Shown: piece after piece, positions 44,375 to 52,903 of the stretch
Position numbering within the stretch: position 1 is the first letter of the stretch
Layout: each line of letters starts with the position of its first letter
Source of the DNA: Halobacteriales archaeon QS_1_68_20
GTDB taxonomy: Archaea > Halobacteriota > Halobacteria > Halobacteriales > PXRE01
Length of the DNA: 64,000 nucleotides
Reading direction: 5' to 3'
Assembly: GCA_003021085.1 (NCBI GenBank)
Contig: PXRE01000015.1
Coordinates: 81,085-145,084 of the forward strand
The notes under the pieces: generated by a model
The model's input: the letters and a program-made list of their open reading frames with translations, nothing else
Told to the model about the DNA's origin: nothing
Database searches by the model: none
Position numbers and translations under genes: made by a program

Positions 44375-44495
44375 GACAGCAACAGCCAGAAAGCCCCCGC
44401 GGGCTCGACTTCCGGGCCTCGCTGCGGTCCTCAGTCGCTTCGCTCCTTCCGGTCCTTACGTCGGCCGGGTGCGTCGAGCCCGCGGCCCCTTTCAG
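44375..44495. repeat. Haloarchaeal intergenic dyad repeat, copy 2
   Basis: 44375-44432 matches 20351-20408 closely, including the shared CAGAAAGCCCCCGCGGGCTC. Its arms AGAAAGCCCCCGCGGGCTCG.. (44388-44409) and GTCGAGCCCGCGGCCCCTTT.. (44473-44494) are near-perfect reverse complements, giving a stem of about 20 bp. The following 280 bp are full of short self-complementary G/C strings and hold no supported gene. Confidence 0.7.
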
Positions 44496-44789
44496 TCCCA
44501 CCCGACAGCTCGGCTCGACCACCAGCCTCCCCAACCGACTGCGTTACTCAATCGCGCTCTCCGAGCGCTTCTTGCGTTACTCGTCCACCGGGAGAACGAG
44601 TTCTCCCGAGCCCCCGCTCGTTTCACTCGCGGGGACCTCGCGCGGTGGTGGCGGCTGGCGAGACGGTCCTGCTCGCTTCGCTGCGCGGGCTGCGCCTGGC
44701 GGAGCGTCGCTCTCGTTGGCCTTCGCAGGCTCAAAGTCAGCGCCTTCGAGCGGTTTTCCGGGCCGAACGTGACTCTCTATGGCCACAAG

Positions 44790-44798
44790 CTTTAAGTA
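44790..44798 (+). promoter_or_regulatory. TATA box of the tfb gene
   Basis: CTTTAAGTA lies about 100 nt before the ATG at 44898, implying an untranslated leader of roughly 75 nt. This leader is longer than for most genes here. Confidence 0.6.
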
Positions 44799-44897
44799 GG
44801 GTAATGCCATACGTTGGGATCCGAACCGGGGCGCCGGTCTTCTTCAGGCCGCTTCCTGCCGGTAGCCCCCGCCGTCCACCCCCGAGGTGAACGAGCC

Positions 44898-45884
44898 ATG
44901 ACAGAGACACGTATACGAAATAGCGAGGAAGGCACCCGAGTAAACGCCCGGGAAGCCGAGAGCGAATCCTGCCAGCGAGAGCGGGAGGACGTCTGCCCGG
45001 AGTGCGGTGGCTCCGTGGTCAGCGACGAGGAGCGCGGCGAGACGGTCTGTGCGGAGTGCGGCCTGGTCGTCGAGGAGGACGAGGTCGACCGCGGTCCCGA
45101 GTGGCGGGCGTTCGACGCCAGCGAGCGCGACCAGAAGAGCCGGGTCGGCGCGCCCACTACGAAGATGATGCACGACAAGGGGCTGTCGACCAACATCGGC
45201 TGGCAGGACAAGGACGCTTACGGCAACACGCTGTCGTCCAGCCAGCGCCAGAAGATGCAGCGCCTGCGCACGTGGGACGAGCGGTTCCGTACCCGCGACT
45301 CCCGCGAGCGCAACCTCAAGCAGGCGCTCGGGGAGATCGAGCGCATGGGCAGCGCCCTCGGCCTCGGCGAGAGCGTCCGCGAGACGGCGTCGGTCATCTA
45401 CCGCCGCGCGCTCAACGGGGACCTGCTGCCGGGCCGCTCCATCGAGGGCGTCGCCTCCGCGGCCGTCTACGCCGCCGCGCGGCAGGCGGGCGTCCCCCGG
45501 AGCATCGACGAGGTCGTCAACGTCAGCCGGATCGAGGAGATGGAGTTCAAGCGGACCTACCGCTACGTCGTCCGCGAACTCAGCCTGGAGATCGAACCCG
45601 CCGACCCCGGGAGCTACGTCCCCCGGTTCGTCTCGGAACTGGGCCTCTCCGAGGAGGTCGAGCGCCAGGCCCGGGAACTGCTGGAGAACGGCAAGGAGGC
45701 CAACGTCCACGTCGGCAAGAACCCGGTCGGCCTCGCGGCCGCCGCCGTCTACGCGGCCGGCCTGCTCTCCAACGAGCAGGTCACCCAGGCCGAGGTCAGC
45801 GACGTCGCCGATGTCTCCGAGGTCACCATCCGCAACCGCTACCAGGAACTGCTGGAAGTCCAGAACGACGTCCGCGCGCTCTGA
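44898..45884 (+). CDS. tfb: Transcription initiation factor TFB
   Basis: A 328-residue TFIIB homologue. An N-terminal zinc ribbon (CPEC at 33-36 and CAEC near 54) is followed by the B-reader/linker (RVGAPTTKMMHDKGLSTNIG), then two cyclin repeats (about 125-210 and 220-305) with RSIEGVASAAVYAAARQAGV and KNPVGLAAAAVYAAGLL. It bridges TBP at the BRE/TATA and RNA polymerase. Haloarchaea have several TFBs, and this could be any paralogue. The start at 44898 was preferred over an earlier ATG at 44814, inside the leader. Confidence 0.93.
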   Translation: MTETRIRNSEEGTRVNAREAESESCQREREDVCPECGGSVVSDEERGETVCAECGLVVEEDEVDRGPEWRAFDASERDQKSRVGAPTTKMMHDKGLSTNIGWQDKDAYGNTLSSSQRQKMQRLRTWDERFRTRDSRERNLKQALGEIERMGSALGLGESVRETASVIYRRALNGDLLPGRSIEGVASAAVYAAARQAGVPRSIDEVVNVSRIEEMEFKRTYRYVVRELSLEIEPADPGSYVPRFVSELGLSEEVERQARELLENGKEANVHVGKNPVGLAAAAVYAAGLLSNEQVTQAEVSDVADVSEVTIRNRYQELLEVQNDVRAL

Positions 45885-45893
45885 TCGCCCGGT

Positions 45894-46036
45894 TCAGTCC
45901 ATCCGCTGGACGTCGGCCCCGGGGGCGTTTTTCATCACGCTTCGCAGCCCCTTCTCCGCGTTCCGGCGCGTCGTGTACCCCTCCCCTGAGTCGGCGATGA
46001 CGTTGCTGTTGTGGTGAACGAGCCGCCACCGCCACC
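45894..46036 (-). pseudogene. DUF1508 (YegP-like) fragment
   Basis: The minus strand reads [20 protein letters not shown], then YTTRRNAEKGLRSVMKNAPG, then ADVQRMD and a stop. This is a typical DUF1508/YegP repeat with W-R-W-R-L and IADSGEGY. Only about 45 codons remain; sequence upstream of W (46034) is unrelated and no start codon is seen. The 5' part is gone at the junction with the LVIVD fragment. Confidence 0.75.
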
Positions 46037-46474
46037 CTGTATTCGTCGTGGTACGAGGGAGGGGTCAAGCGTCACGACGTCTCGGACCCGGCGAACCCCG
46101 TCCAGGAGGCGTGGTGGCGCCGGCCGAACGTCGCCTCCTTCTGGACGGCCAGGGTGCTGGAACCTGGCGAGTCCTTCGTCGCCAGCTCGCGCGGCCCGGG
46201 CTTCGACGACGCGGGACTGTACGTCTTCCCGGACGAAGCCGGCCGCTCCGTCGCGCCCTACGAAGACGAGAACACGCCGGCCGGAACCCCGACGCCTGGA
46301 GGAGGCGGAACTCCGACGCCAGACGCGACGCCGGGGGGAACGACCGGCGGGGAGACGCCCGGCGTCACGCCCACGGAGGAGGAATCGACGCCGGGGTTCG
46401 GCCCGCTGGCGGCGACGTCGGCGCTCGGGACGGGGGCGTGACTGGCGCTCCGCCGGTGGGCGTCGGAGAACTGA
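46030..46474 (+). pseudogene. LVIVD-repeat surface protein, C-terminal fragment
   Basis: From about 46034 the plus strand reads [20 protein letters not shown], then [20 protein letters not shown], then [20 protein letters not shown], the end of a haloarchaeal LVIVD-repeat protein. A Thr/Pro/Gly-rich stalk and a [15 protein letters not shown] membrane helix follow. A TGA at 46439 replaces the expected Trp; beyond it the frame continues LALRRWASEN to a second TGA at 46472. Both the missing 5' part and the nonsense codon mark a pseudogene. Confidence 0.75.
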
Positions 46475-46492
46475 GCGTCGAAACGTCCGCGC

Positions 46493-47113
46493 TTACTCGG
46501 GGGCGTCTTCGATCAGCACGACGGCCTCGCCCTCGACGACCGTCTCGCCGTCCGCGAGGACGTCGGTCGTCAGGCGGAAGCGGCCGCCGCCGAGGTCCTC
46601 GACGACCTCGCAGACCGCGGTGGTGGCCTGGCCGGGTTCGACCGGCCCGAGGAACGACGACTCCTGGGAAAGGTAGACGACCACGCCGGGCAGCCGCGCG
46701 AGCGCGGCGCTGATGATGCCCGAGACGAGGGTGCCGTGGACGATGGTCCCGCCGAACCGGGATTCCTCGGCGTACTCCTCGTCGAGGTGGAGGCGGTTGG
46801 TGTCACCGCTCGCGGCCGCGAACGCGCGCACCTCGTCTTCGACGAGGGTCTTCGAGAACTCCACGACGTCGCCGACCGAGACGGCCTCGGGGTCCGCGAA
46901 CTCCGTCTCGACGGTCCAGCCGCGCTCGGTGTGGGTGACGCCGGGTGCGCCCTCTTCGATCTCTCGCTCGTCGCCGTCGGCCGCGTCGAACGGTGACACG
47001 AGGCTCCGGTTCGCCCGGAGGACCCCGTCGGCCAGGTGGGCAGAGGCGTCGAGCCAGGCACCCAGCAACCCGTGCCCAGGTCGCGCGGCGGCGATGTCTT
47101 CCTGATTGCTCAT
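46493..47113 (-). CDS. phaJ: MaoC-family (R)-specific enoyl-CoA hydratase
   Basis: A 206-residue protein. The hot-dog domain starts near residue 75 with VSVGDVVEFSKTLVEDEVRA, then FAAASGDTNRLHLDEEYAEE, then SRFGGTIVHGTLVSGI, the MaoC hydratase motif with D..N..H and HGTL. It should make (R)-3-hydroxyacyl-CoA from enoyl-CoA, feeding the polymerase. The N-terminal 70 residues are an extra region. It is divergent from phaR. The placement (maoC, phaR, phaP, phaE, phaC) is the usual haloarchaeal order. Confidence 0.85.
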   Translation of the reverse strand: MSNQEDIAAARPGHGLLGAWLDASAHLADGVLRANRSLVSPFDAADGDEREIEEGAPGVTHTERGWTVETEFADPEAVSVGDVVEFSKTLVEDEVRAFAAASGDTNRLHLDEEYAEESRFGGTIVHGTLVSGIISAALARLPGVVVYLSQESSFLGPVEPGQATTAVCEVVEDLGGGRFRLTTDVLADGETVVEGEAVVLIEDAPE

Positions 47114-47326
47114 GGAATGTGACACCCCTTCTCACGGAATCCGGGGCAAAAGGAGTTTCGGATTCGATTCGCCCGCCGTCCGTCGATCCTGGCCCGTTCA
47201 CCCGCCCCGTGGAGCCAACGAGAGTGGATCTAAGGGTCGGAGAGGGGATGAAAAGGATGGAGGACGCGTAAAACGAGCGCTCCCATAGAAAGGTATCAGA
47301 TGGTAATTGATGGTTCACAGCGGAAT

Positions 47327-47334
47327 CTTTATAC
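47327..47334 (+). promoter_or_regulatory. TATA box of the phaRPEC operon
   Basis: CTTTATAC lies about 32 nt before the phaR ATG. A GGTA-rich stretch (GGTAT, GGTAA, GGTAT, GGTAC) surrounds it between 47292 and 47360 and might be the PhaR binding region. Confidence 0.6.
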
Positions 47335-47362
47335 TTCCTGGGGTATTATCTGCAGGTACCGG

Positions 47363-47671
47363 ATGACGAACGAGCGCGACGGGCCGTCGTGGCCCCCGGC
47401 GATGTGGGCCGACCAGTTGCAGGAGATGAGCGAGGAGGCCGTCGAACAGCAGACCCAGCTGTTCCGGCAGTTCCTCGACGCGTCGACGGGAGGCACGACG
47501 TCCTCCCCGTTCGGCCAGCTCGGGGCCATGGGTATGGGTTCCGCCATGTTCAAGACCCGCGTCCAGAGCGGCGGACGCATCTCCATCCCCGACGCCGAGC
47601 GGGAAGCGCTCGACATCGAGGAGGGCGACATCGTCCAGACCGTCGTCATTCCAATCAAGCGAAACGAGTAA
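47363..47671 (+). CDS. phaR: PhaR, AbrB-like regulator of PHA granule genes
   Basis: A 102-residue protein. The last 45 residues are an AbrB/SpoVT swapped-hairpin DNA-binding domain: FKTRVQSGGRISIPDAEREALDIEEGDIVQ-type, readable as KTRVQSGGRISIPDAE then ALDIEEGDIVQTVV. The N-terminal helical part (MSEEAVEQQTQLFRQFLDAS) is phasin-like. The haloarchaeal PhaR represses phaRP and senses granules; that role is from the family. phaP follows after two bases. Confidence 0.85.
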   Translation: MTNERDGPSWPPAMWADQLQEMSEEAVEQQTQLFRQFLDASTGGTTSSPFGQLGAMGMGSAMFKTRVQSGGRISIPDAEREALDIEEGDIVQTVVIPIKRNE

Positions 47672-47673
47672 CC

Positions 47674-48213
47674 ATGAGCACCCAACAGAACCCCATCGGT
47701 ACGATGTTCGAACTCCAGCGTAGCGCCATCGAGAACAGCCAGCGGCTCGTCCACCAGTCCCTGGACGCCCAGACCCGCGGCGCCGAACTGGCCGTCGAGA
47801 CCATCGAGCGCAGCGACACGGTCCGCGAGCAGGGCGAGGACGTCACGAAGGCGGCGGTGAACGCCTACTTCGACGCACTGGCCACCGCCGTGCCCGGCGA
47901 CGCGGAGGGCGTCGAGGGCCTGCGGGAGACCGTGCTGGAGCAGTTCGACGTCGTCGGCGAGGTCAACGAGGACGCCTGGGAGGCCGGCAAGGAGTTCGCC
48001 CAGCGCAACGCCGAGGCCGTCGAGGAGTTCTCCGAGGAGTACGCGTCGATGGTCGACGACGCCTTCGACGCCTTCCTGCAGACCCACGAGCAGGCCGAGT
48101 CCAGCACCCGCCAGGCAGCCGACGTGGTCCAGCAGGGAACCCGGACGGCAACCGAGATCGCCGTCGAGAGCGCCGAGCAGGCCGCCGACGCCGTCGAAGA
48201 GTCCGCCGAGTAA
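47674..48213 (+). CDS. phaP: Phasin PhaP
   Basis: A 179-residue, fully helical, amphipathic protein (MFELQRSAIENSQRLVHQSL, then ALATAVPGD, then DAFDAFLQTHEQAESSTRQA) as expected for the granule coat protein. It is probably the most abundant granule protein, limiting granule fusion. It is co-transcribed with phaR. A short T run follows it. Confidence 0.85.
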   Translation: MSTQQNPIGTMFELQRSAIENSQRLVHQSLDAQTRGAELAVETIERSDTVREQGEDVTKAAVNAYFDALATAVPGDAEGVEGLRETVLEQFDVVGEVNEDAWEAGKEFAQRNAEAVEEFSEEYASMVDDAFDAFLQTHEQAESSTRQAADVVQQGTRTATEIAVESAEQAADAVEESAE

Positions 48214-48215
48214 TC

Positions 48216-48232
48216 GCCCTTTTTTGACCGGG
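48216..48232 (+). terminator. Possible partial terminator between phaP and phaE
   Basis: GCCC, then six T, then GACC, then GGGC makes a weak stem around a T6 run in the short phaP-phaE gap. T runs end archaeal transcripts, so it could reduce read-through and set high PhaP over PhaE/PhaC. Confidence 0.35.
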
Positions 48233-48242
48233 CACGCCATAC

Positions 48243-48785
48243 ATGAACACGATGACCGACAAGACAGGCGACTGGAGCGAGTTCGTCGACGAGATGAACG
48301 ACTCGTTCGCCCAGGCGATGGAGCAGAACGTCGAGGCCCAGACGGCCTTCGTCGAGTCCTGGTTCGACACCCTGGAGGGGTCGATGGGGGACGGCGACCT
48401 CGACGAGAGCATGGAGGGGTACGCCCGCGCCTCCGAGGCGTGGATGGAGGCCGCCCGCGACGGCTTCGAGCGGGCGGGCGACGCCGCCAAAGGCGAGGAC
48501 GTCGACCTCGAGGAGTTCCGTGACCTCTGGCTGGAGACGGCCAACGAGTCCTTCAAGGAGGTCATGAGTACGCCCGCGTTCGCCGCGGCGGCGGGCCAGA
48601 CCGTCGAGCAGGCGCTGGAACTCCAGCAGGACGTCGAAGCGGCCGCCCAGGACACCCTCAGGCAACTCGGGTTCGCCACCGACGAGGACGTCCGCGAGGT
48701 CGGCGAGCGCCTCGTCGAACTGGAGCGGCGCCAGCACGCCGTCGAGCAGAAGCTCGACCGCGTCCTCGAACACCTGGAGTCATGA
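48243..48785 (+). CDS. phaE: PHA synthase subunit PhaE
   Basis: A 180-residue helical, acidic protein: [20 protein letters not shown], then [11 protein letters not shown], then [20 protein letters not shown], and a C-terminal coiled coil ([14 protein letters not shown]). It is the partner of the class III synthase PhaC and needed for its activity. It overlaps phaC by four bases. Confidence 0.88.
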   Translation: MNTMTDKTGDWSEFVDEMNDSFAQAMEQNVEAQTAFVESWFDTLEGSMGDGDLDESMEGYARASEAWMEAARDGFERAGDAAKGEDVDLEEFRDLWLETANESFKEVMSTPAFAAAAGQTVEQALELQQDVEAAAQDTLRQLGFATDEDVREVGERLVELERRQHAVEQKLDRVLEHLES

Positions 48786-50245
48786 GCACGCCGAACCCGT
48801 TCACCGCGGTGCTGGACGCCCAGCGCGAGGGGTTCGAGCGCGCGACGGAACTGCTGGAGACCGCCGAGGTCGTCCCCGACCGGGCCGACCGGATGGCCGG
48901 CGTCGAGGTCGGCCAGACCCCCAAGGAGGTCGTCTACGAGGAGAACAAGCTCCAGCTGTACCACTACAAGCCCGAGGAGGCCGGGATCGAGCCCGAGGAG
49001 ACCCACGACGTGCCGATCCTGGTCGTGTACGCGCTGATCAACCGGCCGTACATCCTCGACCTCCAGCCGGACCGCTCGGTGATCCGGACCCTGCTGGAAC
49101 AGGGCTTCGACGTCTACATGATCGACTGGGGCGAACCGTCCGCGCTGGACCAGCACCTCACCCTCGACGACTACGTCAACCGGTACGTCGACAACTGCGT
49201 CGACGTGGTCCGTGAACGCTCGGACCTGGACGCCATCAACGTCCTCGGGTACTGCATGGGCGGGACCATGAGCGTCATGTACGCCGCCCTCAACCCGGAG
49301 AAGGTCCGGAACCTTGCGCTGATGGCCGCCGGCCTCTGCTTCCAGGGAACCGGCGGCGTCCTCGAACTGTGGGGCGACGAGGAGCACTACTCCCCCGAGA
49401 CGGTCGTGGACACGTTCGGCAACCTCCCGGCGGACTTCCTCGACGTCGGCTTCGCGCTGATGGACCCGGTGGACAACTTCCTGACGAAGTACGTCCGCCT
49501 GTTCGACAACCTCGAGAACGAGGACTTCGTCGAGAACTTCGCCCGGATGGAGAAGTGGCTGGGCGACGGCATCGACGTCGCCGGTGAGACCTACCGGCAG
49601 TTCCTCGAGGACGTCTACCAGGAGAACAAGCTGTACAACAACGAACTGTACCTCAACGGCAAGCACGTCGACCTCGACGAGATCGACGTGCCGGTGTTGC
49701 AGATCGTCGGCGAGTACGACCACCTCATCCCGCCGGACGCCTCGACGCCGTTCAACGAGGTGATCCCCAGCGAGGACACGGAGGTCATGAAAATGCGTTC
49801 GGGGCACATCGGCCTCTCGGTGTCCTCGTCGTCGCACCGCGAACTCTGGCCGGACGTCTGCGACTGGCTGGCCGAGCGGTCGGTCGTCCCCGAAGACGAC
49901 TTCGAGCAGGCGGAGGTCGACGCGGCCGCTGCCGCCGACACCGCCGAAGAACTGGTCGAGGGAGCCGAGGAAGAAGCCGAGGAGGAAGTCGTCGGCGAGA
50001 CGCCGTCCGACCCCCGCGGCGAGACGGCCTCCTCGGCCGACGCCGCCGAGGACCTCGCCGAGGAGTACGACCTCACCGATCTGGAGGGCATCGGCCCGGC
50101 CTACGCCGAGCGGTTGCGCGACGCCGGCGTCGAGACGGTGGCGGACCTCGCGGACGCCGACCCGGTCGACCTGGCCGGCGCGACCGGCGTCGGGGAGTCC
50201 CGGGTCCGCACCTGGATCCAGCGCGCCGGCGACCTCGGCGCGTAA
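48782..50245 (+). CDS. phaC: Class III PHA synthase PhaC with C-terminal helix-hairpin-helix domain
   Basis: A 487-residue synthase. The alpha/beta-hydrolase core has the lipase-like box GYCMGG with catalytic C158, with the Asp in [10 protein letters not shown] and the His in RSGHIGLSV. It polymerises (R)-3-hydroxyacyl-CoA. After the core (about residue 370) comes an acidic linker and a helix-hairpin-helix domain ([20 protein letters not shown], then [12 protein letters not shown], then [14 protein letters not shown]). Such HhH domains usually touch DNA or protein; class III synthases elsewhere lack it. Confidence 0.92.
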   Translation: MSTPNPFTAVLDAQREGFERATELLETAEVVPDRADRMAGVEVGQTPKEVVYEENKLQLYHYKPEEAGIEPEETHDVPILVVYALINRPYILDLQPDRSVIRTLLEQGFDVYMIDWGEPSALDQHLTLDDYVNRYVDNCVDVVRERSDLDAINVLGYCMGGTMSVMYAALNPEKVRNLALMAAGLCFQGTGGVLELWGDEEHYSPETVVDTFGNLPADFLDVGFALMDPVDNFLTKYVRLFDNLENEDFVENFARMEKWLGDGIDVAGETYRQFLEDVYQENKLYNNELYLNGKHVDLDEIDVPVLQIVGEYDHLIPPDASTPFNEVIPSEDTEVMKMRSGHIGLSVSSSSHRELWPDVCDWLAERSVVPEDDFEQAEVDAAAAADTAEELVEGAEEEAEEEVVGETPSDPRGETASSADAAEDLAEEYDLTDLEGIGPAYAERLRDAGVETVADLADADPVDLAGATGVGESRVRTWIQRAGDLGA

Positions 50246-50429
50246 CTCGGACCGAGGGACGTCGCGGTTCCGGATCCGATCTCGCCGTCACGTTTTCGAC
50301 TCCGCCGGTTTCTCCGGTTCACCTGTCACGTCCAGCGCCTGCCGCGGCGGACGACGCGCCGTCCCGCGGTACGACCCCACAAGGGATTTATACCGACGTT
50401 AGCTAGGGGAGCCGAACCGGTGGGGTCCC

Positions 50430-51503
50430 ATGGAACGGAGTGACGCGCTCAGAGAAGCGGCGAAGGTCGTCGAGGTGCTCGAATCGGCGGGCGTCCTCGT
50501 CGAAGACGTCTCGGTCAGCGAAACCGGGGACGGCGAGTCCCCGCTCGACCTCCGGCTTCGATTGCCGGATGAACCGCTGGAGCTCTCCGGCGTCGAACGG
50601 GGGTCGACGCCGGAGAGTCCCGGCGAACGAACGGTCGACGAGGACGACGAGGAGTCTCCCGTCGAGTGCCCGGTCGCGGGCTGTGCGGAGACGTTCGACT
50701 CCGAACACGGCACGAAGATCCACGTGGCTAAGCGCCACGACGACGTGCCCGCCCACCGCGACCCCGAGCGCCTGGCGACCGTCTACGAGCGCCACGACAC
50801 CTTCGCGGCGATGCGGGAGGCCCTGGACTCGGGCGTCACCGCCCAGACGGTCCGCCGGAACATGATGAAACACGGGATCCACGATCCCAGTGAGGCGAAC
50901 GACGCCGACGCGATTACCAACGCAGGAACCAGCGACCCGGTAGATGCGAGCGGTGCCGACGAGGGAGCGACCGACCGGAACCGGGCCGACGACGAAAGCG
51001 CGGCCGGGAGTGACGCCGGCGAGGGGGCGGAGAGGTCCGACGAGGACGAAGGACTGGAAGTTGCCGACGAGGACGAGGGGCCGGAGGGGACCGACGCGGA
51101 GGCCGGTCTCGTCGAGGACCGCAGGGATTCCTCCGGGGACGACCGCCCGGCGGCCACGGACGGCGGCGCCACCACCGCCCCGCTCGACGGTGGGCCGTCG
51201 GGGATCGACGGGACCGGCGACGCCGACGGTCCAGACGCGCCGGAGCCGTTCCCCGCGGACGCGGCGGCGGCCCTCGACCTGCCGGGCGGCGTCACGGCGG
51301 ACGAACTGGTCGCGGTCGTCGCCGACGCCCGGACGCTGTTCGACGTCCAGCGGGCGATGGACCTGGGCCGCCCGGCGACGAAGTCGATGTTGGCCGACCT
51401 GGACATGCTGGAATTCGTCCACGGACGGGTGGCAGACGGCGACGAGCGCTGCGAGACGCCGGTGGCCGAGGTCCGGCGGCGACTGCGCGAGCAGGTCGAG
51501 TGA
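50430..51503 (+). CDS. Zinc-finger protein with two conserved ends and an acidic middle
   Basis: A 357-residue protein. Residues about 78-105 are a C2H2 finger: VECPVAGCAETFDSEHGTKI then HVAKRH. A helix with YERHDTFAAMREALDSGVTA, then QTVRRNMMKHGIH follows. A long Asp/Gly/Glu-rich middle leads to a C-terminal helical region (LFDVQRAMDLGRPATKSMLA). The N-terminal part resembles haloarchaeal finger proteins thought to be transcription factors. A TATA-like GATTTATACC lies about 40 nt upstream. The long disordered middle is unusual. Confidence 0.75.
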   Translation: MERSDALREAAKVVEVLESAGVLVEDVSVSETGDGESPLDLRLRLPDEPLELSGVERGSTPESPGERTVDEDDEESPVECPVAGCAETFDSEHGTKIHVAKRHDDVPAHRDPERLATVYERHDTFAAMREALDSGVTAQTVRRNMMKHGIHDPSEANDADAITNAGTSDPVDASGADEGATDRNRADDESAAGSDAGEGAERSDEDEGLEVADEDEGPEGTDAEAGLVEDRRDSSGDDRPAATDGGATTAPLDGGPSGIDGTGDADGPDAPEPFPADAAAALDLPGGVTADELVAVVADARTLFDVQRAMDLGRPATKSMLADLDMLEFVHGRVADGDERCETPVAEVRRRLREQVE

Positions 51504-51570
51504 CGGCGCACGTGTTTTCCCGCCGAAACCTCCGCGTCAGGCCTTAGGCCGTCGAGTCGTTAAGGGAAGT

Positions 51571-52875
51571 ATGTCGGAGGGGGAGGGACTCCAACGGACC
51601 CTCGGCTTCTTCGAGGCGACGTCCATCGGGCTGGGGACGATGATCGGTGGCGGCATCTTCATCCTGCCGAGCGTCGCGGCCGCACAGGCCGGCCCGGCCA
51701 GCGCGATCTCGTTCGCGCTGGCGGGGCTCATCTCGCTTTTGTCGGCGCTGTCGCACGCCGAACTCGCGACCGCCATGCACGAGGCGGGTGGTGCCTACCA
51801 GTACGTCCACCGGGCGCTGGGACCGCTGGCGGGTAGCGTGGTCGGGTGGGGCATGTGGATCGGCCTCGTGTTCGCCTCTGCGTTCTACGCCGTCGGGTTC
51901 GCCCAGTACCTGACGTTCTTCTCGGGGCTGGTCCCCGTCGCGGTGGCCGCCGTCGCCCTCGCGCTCGTGCTGACGGCGCTGAACTACTACGGTGGGGGCG
52001 AGGCCGGCGAACTACAGGACGTCATCGTGCTCGCGCTGCTGGTCATCATCCTCTCGTTCGTGGGACTCGGCGTCCCGGCCGTGGACGGTGGCAACCTGTC
52101 CCCGTTCGCTCCCCAGGGCTGGGCGGCGGTGCTCACGACGACCGGGACGGTGTACGTCGCGCTGATCGGGTTCGGCCTCATCGCCGCCGAGGCCGGCGAG
52201 ATCAAGCGCCCGGACCGCAACATCCCGTGGTCGATGGTCGTGTCCGTGGTGGTCCCGACCGTCCTCTACGTGGCCGTGATGGTCGTCAGCACGGGCGTGC
52301 TCCCCATCGAAGAACTGTCGGGATCGCGCATCCCCGTCGCGGACGTCGCCCGGGCGTACGCCGGCCCGCTGGGCGCACTCGCGATGACGGTCGGTGCGGT
52401 GCTGGCGACCATCTCCAGCGCCAACGCCTCCATCCTCTCGGCCGGCCGGGTCACCTACGCGATGGGTGCCGACCGCGTGTTGACCGACCGGTTGCACTCC
52501 GTCCACCCCTCGTTCGGGACGCCGTACAGGGCCATCCTGCTGACCGGGGCGGGAATCGCCCTCCTGGTGGTCCTCCGGGTTGGTATCGACGTCCTGGCGG
52601 AGGTGGCCAGTTTCATGTTCCTGCTCACCTACGGCCTGGTCCACGTCGCGCTGGTCCGCCTGCGACACGGCGAGATGAGTTACGACCCCGAGTTCACCAT
52701 TCCCTGGCCGCTGTACCCCGTGGCGCCGGCAGTCGGCGTACTCGCCACGCTGGGAGTGATGGCGGTGATGGATCCGCTGGTCATCTTCGGCGGGGCCACC
52801 ATCGTCGTCGCGAGCGTCGTCTGGTACTACGTCTACGTGGAGGCAGACCTCGTCCACGAGACGGCGGGGGACTGA
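51571..52875 (+). CDS. APC-family amino acid permease
   Basis: A 434-residue, 12-helix permease. GFFEATSIGLGTMIGGGIFI is the signature first helix of the APC family (G-x-G-I), and GEIKRPDRNIPWSM is the loop between helices 6 and 7. The substrate is probably an amino acid or polyamine. It is shorter than most because no regulatory C-terminal USP domain is present. It is followed by the larA-like pseudogene on the other strand. Confidence 0.88.
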   Translation: MSEGEGLQRTLGFFEATSIGLGTMIGGGIFILPSVAAAQAGPASAISFALAGLISLLSALSHAELATAMHEAGGAYQYVHRALGPLAGSVVGWGMWIGLVFASAFYAVGFAQYLTFFSGLVPVAVAAVALALVLTALNYYGGGEAGELQDVIVLALLVIILSFVGLGVPAVDGGNLSPFAPQGWAAVLTTTGTVYVALIGFGLIAAEAGEIKRPDRNIPWSMVVSVVVPTVLYVAVMVVSTGVLPIEELSGSRIPVADVARAYAGPLGALAMTVGAVLATISSANASILSAGRVTYAMGADRVLTDRLHSVHPSFGTPYRAILLTGAGIALLVVLRVGIDVLAEVASFMFLLTYGLVHVALVRLRHGEMSYDPEFTIPWPLYPVAPAVGVLATLGVMAVMDPLVIFGGATIVVASVVWYYVYVEADLVHETAGD

Positions 52876-52903
52876 CCGTGCGAGCGGCGTCTCCCCTGGG
52901 TGG

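Noticed and set aside
44282..44890. Several 150-200 codon plus-strand frames between copA and tfb
   Set aside because: They are Arg/Ser/Pro-rich with no homology features. The region is a repeat with many self-complementary G/C strings.
48216..48232. Strong rho-independent-type terminator after phaP
   Set aside because: The stem is only four bases and the T run lies in the loop, so only a weak terminator is listed.
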